DNA of 64,000 nucleotides, taken from contig JANJXV010000037.1 of assembly GCA_024803745.1 (NCBI GenBank), positions 6,349,501 to 6,413,500 on the forward strand, in the 5' to 3' direction. The translations under genes and the position numbers were made by a program. Source of the stretch: Megascapheus bottae (lineage: Eukaryota > Chordata > Mammalia > Rodentia > Geomyidae). Below, piece by piece: positions 56,111 through 64,000 of the stretch (the stretch's first letter is position 1; every line of letters starts with the position of its first letter). The notes under the pieces were generated by a model. The model searched no databases. It had not been told where the DNA came from and was given only the letters and a program-made list of their open reading frames with translations.

Positions 56111-57689
56111 TGGGGAGTGACTCAAACCAGGAGGCCTGGTCTTCATCTCTCCCACCCTCTTGCTCTGTTTTACTACACAGCTCAGTTAATAGCTGCCAGC
56201 AGCTTCAGACTGCTCCATATTCATACTTCAACCAATCAAAATTCACCTGATGCCACGTCTACCTCTCAGCATTGTATCTCCATGTAACTACATCCTATGT
56301 CTCTTTCCGAACTGATTACTGGGCCACAGAAACAGAAGGCTCTCATTAGGAAGACTCTGGTCCCATGAGCATTCTTATGGCTTGGGAAATGTGATTTCCA
56401 TATAACAAATAATTCAAGATGGAATGAAATCGCAGGAGAACTTTGGGTGTGAGTTTGCCACTGGCCAGCAACCATGTCAAGTATCTATGGCATCATATTG
56501 AATAAAACATTACCAAAGTAAATTGGTGAAATATCTTAAGTTAGAAATCATGTACAAGCAAGATGTTCTGGAATTTATTTTTTCATTTATGTGCAACCCA
56601 TGTTACATTTTAATGGAAATCTCAAGAATTCAATGATATGGATAGTATTCTCTCAGACCACAATAAGTCATCAGCTAGCTGAGGATCAAGGCAGACGACT
56701 GCCTGTCTTTACACCATAACAGTTCCAGCATTCCCACTACAAAAATAACAGGAAATATTTCACAGGGACATGGAGGCCATGTACTCTCCTAAGAGTCTCT
56801 GCAGGATAGAAATGTCATCAGTTGCCATGCCAACCTGTTTGGATTCTATGGGTATGTGGTATTTTATATTATCAATCAGAAGCTAGATTTATTTTTTACA
56901 ATGAAACACAATGTTGACCCCATGGAGAAGAAAATACAGATGAAATATCTAAAAGGACATTGGAGAAAGTCCATTTTATAATGCCTCCTCTAACCCTTTG
57001 AAAATTTGGAAGTGATGGTAAGTTTTTGTTTCTTTCTTCCCTAAATATTGCCTTCTAAAACTGGTAACTAGAGAAAGTGCTTGAAAATCCACCATAGAGT
57101 TTTATTGGTATACAATGCTTTTCAAACATATTTGCCCACTGGGGGCACTTCTCTTGAATTTTAATAATAGAATAAATCTACAAGGTCATGTAGGGCAATT
57201 CACTCCCTCTAGTTCACAGAGGAAGGCAGAGATCCATGGTGATAAACCATTACCAGAACATTGATATCTACATGCATAAATGGATGCCTATTTAGAGCAT
57301 CAACTTCTTAAACCCTTGATGACCTGTCAATTTTGAAAATAATGCTTATAAAATGCACAGATTATAAGCAGTGTGCTCATTGCAAAGCATAATATAATTT
57401 GAGTTCAAAAGAGTTCCTGATTAGTGTTACTTTATTACAGACTATAATTTCTGATAATGAATCCTTTTCATTATCCCTCAGCTTCCTCTTCCTTCAAGGG
57501 ACTCTGGTGGACTTGTCACAAGGAGACAGATAATATCCTTCCACTGGCATCTCTAATAATAAAGTCTTCAAATATCCAAAGTCCAGGAGCTGCCAATATT
57601 GTTTCTTCTGAATACATCTCTCTTTAGTTTAGATGGCTTAGATTAGTTTAGGTGGTTCATTTTAGATGGCTATTTTCACTTGTTTATGT
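56111..57689. other. anonymous sequence
   Basis: About 1.6 kb with no assignable repeat or gene. Confidence 0.4.
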
Positions 57690-57880
57690 CCTAATCTCCC
57701 TGTCTTATGAAGATGCTGGCCACTTGTGAGTAGGACTCCGCTTGATGACCTCATTATAAATTTATTACTGCTTTGAAGGCGCTATCTCCAAATGCAGTCT
57801 CAATCTGAGTATTCAGGATTAGGACTTCATCATAAGATTTTGAACAGAACATAGCACACAAAACTCAGCCCATATCTGAA
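57690..57880 (+). mobile_element. ancient interspersed repeat, family unassigned
   Basis: 'cttatgaagatgctggccac', 'ggcgctatctccaaatgcag', 'gattaggacttcatcataag' and 'aactcagcccatatctgaat' form a pattern I recognise from old mammalian repeats. I cannot name the family safely. Confidence 0.5.
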
Positions 57881-58734
57881 TGATATTCAGATGTCTTAAT
57901 AACCAAGTTTCAAGTTACCCCAGAATTTTACAAATCACTGCACTTTGATTTCTCCTGATCACAGCCTTGATCAAGGTTGTAGGAACAAAAGGATCTCTGA
58001 AATGCCCTTTTCTGACAGTATATTGCCTAGTATCCAAACCTCAAGTACCATGACAACACAGACTGAGAATTTGGGGAACTTGACACACAAGATCAAGCAG
58101 AATAAAGACCAAATGTCACTGAACTAATGAACAAGCCCAGAATCTATAGCAACTTCAGAACATAAGATGGTTACTGGGAATCAGCAAAGTTTGAAAGTTC
58201 ACTGTATTATACAATGTTATTTTCTATAATCCATAAAGGGGGAAAACAGCTGAATTTCTCTACCAATACTCATCAGTAATTATCCCAGTTAAATACGTAG
58301 TTATGTGTTGGATATTACAAAAGTCAAGTGAAATAACAAGGGAATATTAATTTTCTCTCTATTGCTTATAGAAATAAATTAAGTAGGTAATACAATAGAA
58401 AATACATAATTTACAGCTGCAGAAATCGATTTATCCTGCTCTGGACCATGTATATAGAAAGATACTAATCAGGGCCAGCCTCTCTTAGGTGTACCAGAGC
58501 TTAGAAGAACAAGGCTTAGCCATTTTTACACTAGGCCAACTCCTAGTTGCAGTTTCAGTCCAGAGAAGTGTAACTGCAAAACTTTCAGAAGTCTTTCATC
58601 TGTAGGCCTCTTGCAACACTTTTCTCTTTTTCACTGTCACCTGGGCAACAGTGTCCGTGGTTTTGTCAGAACTGTCACTGAGTCATGGATGTTGCTCTGA
58701 TGTGTGATATTTGCTTATTTGCTTATAAATCAGG
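57881..58734. other. anonymous sequence
   Basis: No gene; nothing recognised. Confidence 0.4.
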
Positions 58735-58915
58735 ATGCAACATTTCTCCATCACGGTACTTATCACACTCTATTGAAAAGCCCTGTCTTAATTGTTTTCT
58801 CTTCCTTGAGAATGTAAGAACCTTGAGAACATAGATGGTCCTGCTCATAGCTGTTTTCAAAAAACAGCCTAAAGCTCAGCTTGTTGCTCAAACAGTGTTG
58901 GTTGAATGATGAATA
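58735..58915 (+). mobile_element. LINE-2 3' end
   Basis: 'cggtacttatcacactctat', 'gagaatgtaagaaccttgag' and 'cagtgttggttgaatgatga' match the terminal part of L2, which ends in TGAATGA repeats. Confidence 0.72.
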
Positions 58916-59004
58916 GCACAGTTGTCTCAGGACATATGTCAATGGATCACTCAAGTGAAACAGTGCATTGATGCATCTTGATAGAATTTCTAAACTATAA
59001 TGCA

Positions 59005-59060
59005 TTCTTTAAAAAATTATTGTCAAGGTAATGTACACAGGACTTGCAGTTACATGCATT
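59005..59060 (-). mobile_element. small L1 3'-end scrap
   Basis: 'attattgtcaaggtaatgta' resembles the start of the L1 3' end at 27055 ('attgtcaaggtgatgta'). Confidence 0.4.
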
Positions 59061-59269
59061 TTTGCTGCAAGTCTTTTATGATCGTACAGAAAAACACGAT
59101 TCCATAGTGCACAGCACATGTAAAAGTGTAATACATTTAAAAAAATTAACATTAGCATCCTACACCAAAACTTTTCTTTGATAAGAAGCAAAGCAGAAGC
59201 CCAGGGAATCCTAGGAACGAACATGTTATGGTAAAAGGAACAATGGAACAGATCACAGAACTTTTGACT

Positions 59270-59560
59270 TTCAGTTCATCAACTATTCAATGATATTGAC
59301 TAAGCGCGTGCGTATGTCAGGCACAAAGAGAGTCAAGACTGAGTAAGGGACACAAGTACCTGGGCCTCAAGAAGCATATATCATTCTGAGGGAAGTGAGA
59401 CAATTGATAGATAAAAATGAATTACAAAACAATGAGGCCTAAGGTAATCAGAGAAGGCCTCTCTGAGAAGGTTGTGTTTGATCTTGAAGTCCAAAACAGA
59501 ATGAGCCATTCATTGACATTGAGAGAACAAATAAGATTATAAAATGAGAAGGTTGAAGTT
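59270..59560 (-). mobile_element. LINE-2 relic
   Basis: 'gcctctctgagaaggttgtg' and 'cctgggcctcaagaagcata' correspond to the reverse complement of the L2 3' region. Confidence 0.65.
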
Positions 59561-59577
59561 CTGTAGTAAAGGAAATA

Positions 59578-59756
59578 AGTCACACCTGGGATCCTAGCTA
59601 CTCCATAAGCTGAGATCTGAGGATTTCAGTTCAAAGCTAGCCTAGACAGAAAGTCTTTGAAACTCATCTCCAAGTAAGGTTGTGGACCAAATGGCAGAAA
59701 ACTAGTTTTTGACACAAAAGCTCCATGCCTTGAGTTCAAGCCCTAGGACTAGTATT
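59578..59756 (+). mobile_element. B1-like/Geo SINE
   Basis: B1 part 'gggatcctagctactccata', a linker, and a degraded Geo part ending 'gttcaagccctaggactagt'. The polypurine tract begins at its tail. Confidence 0.78.
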
Positions 59757-60115
59757 ACAAAAATTGAAAGAAAGGGAGGTAAGGGAGTGAAGAAATGATG
59801 AAAAGAGAGAAGGATGGAAGGAAGAAAGGGGAAAAGAATGGGAAAGAAAGAAAGAAGGAAGGGACTGAGGATGAGAGGGAGGAAGGATGGATGAGGGGGG
59901 GAGGGAGGGGGAAAGGGGGAATTGGAGGAAAGGAGACATGAAGGTAGGGATGAAGGGAGCAAAGGAGGAAGAAAAAGAGGAATAAAGGGAAAGAGAAATG
60001 GAAGAAAGCAAGGAGGGAGTGGGGCAAGGGGAGGGAGGGTGGGAGGAAAGGGAAGAAGGAAAAAAGGAAGGGAAGAGAAAGGAAGGCAAGGGAAAGGAAT
60101 GGTAAGGATATAGAG
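59757..60115. repeat. polypurine tract, (GGAA/GAAG)-rich
   Basis: About 350 bp of almost pure purine on the plus strand. Three overlapping minus-strand frames of 149-155 codons (proline, serine, leucine and phenylalanine rich) are by-products. Confidence 0.93.
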
Positions 60116-60429
60116 AATAGAGGATAAACATAAATGAGAGATGGGAGCCACGTGCAAAGTTCACCTTGCAGGGAACGTCTGACAAGAACAGAGAGAACTA
60201 CCTTAAAGGCAGGACTCACCAATGTTCAATGACTTTGTTTCATCTGGTGATCATTAGAATCAGCATGACATTTCAGGACTAATATAGTAAAAGAGTCAAT
60301 GATTCATTTCTATCGTATGTTCCAGAAATAAAAAAAGCTTTATCGTTTTAGCCCTAAATATAGCCATGTAAAGATTTATTCCTAAAACAATCTGAAAATT
60401 GTGCTGGGAAGACCTTATAGGACCCAAAA

Positions 60430-60620
60430 TGGGCCAGGAGTGTGGCCTAGTGGTGGAGTGCTTGCCTAGCATGCACAAAGACCTGGGTTCTATTCTTTGG
60501 TACCACACACATAGAAAAAGCCAGAAGTGGTTCTGTGGCTCAAGTGGTAGAGCACTAGCCTTGAGAAAGCCCAAGGACAGTGCTCAGGCCCTGAGTTCAA
60601 ACTCCTGGACTGGCAAAAAA
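60430..60620 (+). mobile_element. IDL-Geo SINE
   Basis: A full-length dimer ('ggcctagtggtggagtgctt'; B box 'gggttctattct' slightly altered). Short A tail. Confidence 0.92.
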
Positions 60621-61002
60621 GTGTGAAATGGTCTTCTAGTGAGTACACTTTCTGCAGGACTGAGCATAGTTATTCACAGAAATTTTACATATACCAGACC
60701 TGCTGCTAACCATGTGTGTTATCCCAGTTAAACAATGTGCAATAGAGCAGTGGTGAACACAGGTAAGGAATATTTAATAAATGATTTTAAGCATGTCCTG
60801 TTCTTTAGTCTCCATGTAAAGTAAATCTCTTGCCCCTAACAAGCCATAACCTGCTTTCTATCACCATGGTTTTGATGACTTTATGCCTTCATTTAGCATA
60901 ATGTTTTTGAATTTCCTCTACACACAATAAGGATGTATCAGTTCTTTGTACTGCTAAGTATTATTCTATTTGTATGCTATGTCAGGCTCTGTCCATCCAC
61001 CT

Positions 61003-61107
61003 AACATAGAAAAAGCTGGAAATGTTGTTGTGGCTCATGTGGTAGAGCTCTAGCTTTGAGAAAGCCTCAAAACAGTGCTTAGACCCTGAGTTCAAGCCCC
61101 AGGACAG
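61003..61107 (+). mobile_element. Geo half of IDL-Geo, 5'-truncated
   Basis: It starts inside the dimer at 'acatagaaaaagctggaaat' and runs to the Geo 3' end 'caagccccaggacag'. Confidence 0.85.
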
Positions 61108-61116
61108 AAAGAAAAA

Positions 61117-61206
<90 letters not shown>

Positions 61207-61213
61207 CAAAGAA
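61108..61213. repeat. (AAAG)n / (AAAC)n microsatellite from a SINE tail
   Basis: AAAG units with interspersed AAAC, continuous with the SINE tail. Confidence 0.95.
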
Positions 61214-61265
61214 GCATGCTGTTAAATAGCAATTTTATTCCTACTTATCTACCTTAATAAATCAC

Positions 61266-61352
61266 CTATGTATATGTGGTACTGAGGAATTGAGCCTGGG
61301 TCATCATGCATGTTTGGCAAGCACTCTAGCACTAGGCCAAATTCTTGGCAGC
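61266..61352 (-). mobile_element. IDL half of IDL-Geo
   Basis: Minus-strand ID-like half only: 'atgtggtactgaggaattga' to 'actaggccaaattcttggc'. The Geo half is missing. Confidence 0.82.
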
Positions 61353-61740
61353 ATATTTCTTTTTAACCTTGCAAGAAAATAGCAACATTTTTGCCAAAGT
61401 ATCCGTATAATTTTTCATTCAGATAATGGTGGGAGCTCCATCCTCCTCAGTTATCTTCTTACCTTTGACTACTCTAGTAGTTGTGTTACAATGATAGCTC
61501 ACTGTGTTTGTTTTGAAATTGTGCATTTTCTTAATAAAAACCTTTCCTAATAAAGAGCTTAGACATGACTGTGTATTCTATGGTACAGTTTTTGGGTCAG
61601 CTTTGCTCACTTTTATCAGTTGGGTCATCTTATTGGATGTAAGAATTCTTGTATAATTTGGATACAAGCCTTTTCGATATCTGGAAATGTTGTAAAGTCA
61701 GACTATCGATGGCTGCCCTGTAGACTTTGAACTATACACT

Positions 61741-62084
61741 TACATCACTTAAGTTTTGCTGTATACAAATTATACCTGTAAAGAAAACCCATAATTTCTC
61801 TCAAATGTTGTACCAACTCCTTTTTAAATCCTCTACCTGTCAAAGTACATACTGTAGAGAAAATTTTTAAGAAAATTATAGCAGTTGGTCTCTGCCTGCT
61901 AAATCTCTTCTTGCACTTGCAAACATAGTTCTTGTAGTTTCCTAGGGCTCTGCTGATCCTATGCTATTTTGTAAATAGAAGCCTTTAGAGAAAAGCTGGA
62001 TTGATTGAAGATACTTTTAAAATATTTTATTATAGAAAAAATTAAATATATGGAAAATAGAATAAAATGTTCAGTCATAAGCTT
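61741..62084. other. anonymous sequence
   Basis: No gene or repeat recognised. Confidence 0.4.
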
Positions 62085-62159
62085 AGCACCAATGGATAAT
62101 AGCTGTGATGTTAGCTACTAGGGAATCTGAGGGTGAAAGGATGGAGGTTCAAAGCCAGC

Positions 62160-62204
<45 letters not shown>

Positions 62205-62296
62205 TTCATCTTGAAAACAAACCAGGACAATATGTTTGGATTGGGATAGAAAACTAGCCTACCAGGTTCAAGGTTCTAATACTGCCAGAAAAAAAT
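62085..62296 (+). mobile_element. B1-dID-like SINE with internal (CA)n
   Basis: B1-like 62085-62160, a (CA)n at 62161-62202, then an ID-like end 'ggttcaaggttctaatactg' with an A-rich tail. The CA run sits between the two halves. Confidence 0.6.
62161..62202. repeat. (CA)n microsatellite
   Basis: About 21 CA units. Confidence 0.95.
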
Positions 62297-62636
62297 AAAT
62301 GTGCAAAAGCTTGCATACAACATGAAAATAAAATAATAAGGAATAAGTAATAAGGAAAGTGACTTTGATCAAAGCATATTGTACATATACATGGAAATAT
62401 CATAATAAAACCCTTTCAAACACCCAAACTCCCATTTTCCGTGAAACAACAATGCAATGAAATCCAGTAACAGATCTCTCAGGAAATCCTAAGTTAAACT
62501 TTTCTGCCTTGTCTTTTAAAATAGTTCAACCTAAAATTGTGTTAGTAAATGAGAAAAATAAAAGAACATTGGAATAAACAGAATATAAATTATGACTCTA
62601 CGCATGTTATTTTTCAAGTTCTTTCTTTGTTTCTTC
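62297..62636. other. anonymous sequence
   Basis: AT-rich; nothing recognised. Confidence 0.4.
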
Positions 62637-62711
62637 TTTCTTCCTTCCTTCCTTCCTTCCTTCCTTCCTTCCTTCCTTCCTTCCTTCCTTCCTTCCTTCC
62701 TTTCTTTCTTT
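62637..62711. repeat. (TTCC)n microsatellite
   Basis: About 16 TTCC units, adjoining the tail complement of the next SINE. Confidence 0.95.
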
Positions 62712-62939
62712 TGTCGGTTGTGGGGCTTGAACTCTGGGTCTGGGTGCTGTCTCTGAGCTCTTCAGCTCAAGGCTAGAACTTTACTACTTGAGCCATGACA
62801 CCAACTTACAGTTTTCTGGTGCTTAACTGGAGATAAGCATCTCACAGAATTTTGTGACAGGGCTGATTTGAACCATGATCCTCAGATCTCAGCCTCCTAA
62901 ATCCCTAGGATTATAGGCGAGAGCCATTGGAACCTGGCT
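62712..62939 (-). mobile_element. B1-like/Geo SINE
   Basis: A full-length minus-strand copy: 'ggttgtggggcttgaactct' (Geo end) to 'gcgagagccattggaacctg' (B1 end). Confidence 0.88.
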
Positions 62940-64000
62940 CCAACTCTTTCTATATATTTTCCACCACCACTCCTATCAAATCCAAGACCTTCACTGTGTA
63001 GTATCAACTCAGAAGACCTCACCAGCTTTGCCAAAAGCCTATGACTGACTATAACATTGAGCCAAAGGAACCAAGATGTGCCTTTAAATACCAATTAAAA
63101 TTCCTCTCCTTAGGCCCTCTATTAGAAGTGAATCAAGAGTAATACAGTTAGACTCCATATCCTGGGAAATAAAGTTTGAGAATGCTCAATGATTTTTCTT
63201 TCAATCAGATTTCATTAAGAGGTTTGTGGACACTAAAAGAAAGCTTGAAGCTTCTGCCAGTTGTCATATTGGTTCTTGGTTGGAATTATTCTAGGAGTTA
63301 CCCTTATTTCTAATGACTTTAATTCAGCATCTTCTATTATATTGCATATTTATCCTATTCCATTGATTACTGCTAAATGAGTGCTGTTGACCAGGCTTTG
63401 TGATACCTATCCACTCATTTACTTACACCAACCTGATGTATGTGTCATCTGAACTGAGATGAACTATAACTAGTGCATTTGATCCCAAGATAATAGGAAG
63501 AGAGCAAATTTTGTCTTTTGACAATTGGTAGGTAAGTGGGCCTATCCCTTATACAAGGGAATTTCAAAACATCCAAACGTTTCCCAAACAAGGGTTGAAT
63601 TTTAAGCTCTTTGCTCATGTCAAATCATTAATAATTATTTTCCTTGTAAGCACTGCCTGTCTTCCCCCACCAAGGCATACTATAATAAAGTAAGATACTT
63701 GCTTTACAACAAACCTGAGACAAATGGTGTTTCATACTGGTAGTGTATCAACTGTCTTTCAATCATAGCTCAGGGTGAACAAAGCCTTTTCCAAGCTAAA
63801 TACTACATGACTTGGCGTGAATTTCCTTGAGTAAGCTGAGATAACTTTGTGAATTCTCAGAATACTTCCTACTTACCAAAAAAACAAACAAACAAAACAA
63901 CAACAACAACAACAACAAAAACCAACGCTACATCTTGGAAGGCACAAAGAATAGGATAGTCACATGATTTTCTAAAGCAAATGGTTTACTTCGTTCACAA
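62940..64000. other. anonymous sequence ending with an (AAC)n
   Basis: No gene was seen. An A/C-rich repeat (CAACAA) lies at 63879-63922. Confidence 0.4.

Larger units (their letters stand above)
60780..61740 (-). mobile_element. ancient L1M-type fragment, interrupted
   Basis: Minus-strand ORF2 end: 'tttagcataatgtttttgaa' and 'ctaagtattattctatttgt' (before 61000), then 'tgtaagaattcttgtataat' and 'acaagccttttcgatatctg' (61638-61685). SINE pieces at 61003-61107 and 61266-61352 and an (AAAG)n interrupt it. Confidence 0.7.

Noticed and set aside
59702..60222. Three overlapping minus-strand frames of about 150 codons rich in P, S, L and F
   Set aside because: Antisense translation of a polypurine tract; all frames are open because the tract lacks stop triplets.

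Overview
This window is rodent nuclear DNA and looks like AT-rich, gene-poor intergenic or intronic sequence. I found no intact host gene, no convincing spliced exon, no tRNA or rRNA gene and no CRISPR. Nearly all interpretable content is retroelement-derived. The best taxonomic clue is a dimeric SINE present in about 19 whole or partial copies: a left ID-like (tRNA-derived) half joined to a right half that recurs elsewhere behind a B1-like (7SL-derived) left half. This matches the IDL-Geo SINE described from the rodent superfamily Geomyoidea (kangaroo rats, pocket mice, pocket gophers), so a geomyoid host is the best guess. Species cannot be told from the sequence alone.

Layout. 1-9 kb: a 5'-truncated L1 (346-2042) with an IDL-Geo nested at its 5' edge, a processed POLR2H pseudogene (3780-4575), L1 3' ends at 6.4 kb (+) and 7.8-8.7 kb (-), and large pyrimidine microsatellites. 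9-19 kb: mostly anonymous sequence with scattered SINEs and a probable L2 relic. 19.5-21 kb: an ancient mammalian L1 (-) broken up by younger insertions. 21-35 kb: mostly anonymous, with old L1 pieces, B1-type SINEs, an ancient DNA-transposon-like relic and MIR relics. 35.2-38.9 kb: the most informative locus, an L1 with its 5' end, a CpG-rich 5'UTR with three 105-bp tandem repeats, a frameshifted ORF1, the endonuclease part of ORF2, a large internal deletion, a 3'UTR and then a transduced 3' flank with its own poly(A) tail, all bounded by a perfect 16-bp target-site duplication. 39-52 kb: anonymous DNA plus IDL-Geo copies, MIR, L2 and MER5-type relics. 52.5-54.0 kb: an L1 with a 5' inversion (twin priming) bounded by target-site duplications. 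54-64 kb: ancient L1, L2 and MIR relics, a 350-bp polypurine tract and several microsatellites, some grown out of SINE tails.

The elements are linked mechanistically: L1 encodes the machinery that would have mobilised the L1 copies, the SINEs and the POLR2H mRNA copy. The target-site duplications, 5' truncations, inversion, transduction and A-rich tails are the expected footprints of target-primed reverse transcription. I did not find a new biological system. The best leads are the internally deleted L1 with 3' transduction and repeated 5'UTR, the modular sharing of the Geo half between two SINE types, and a possible SINE/L1 chimera at 42.7 kb. Coordinates of diverged repeats are approximate (about 10-30 bp).
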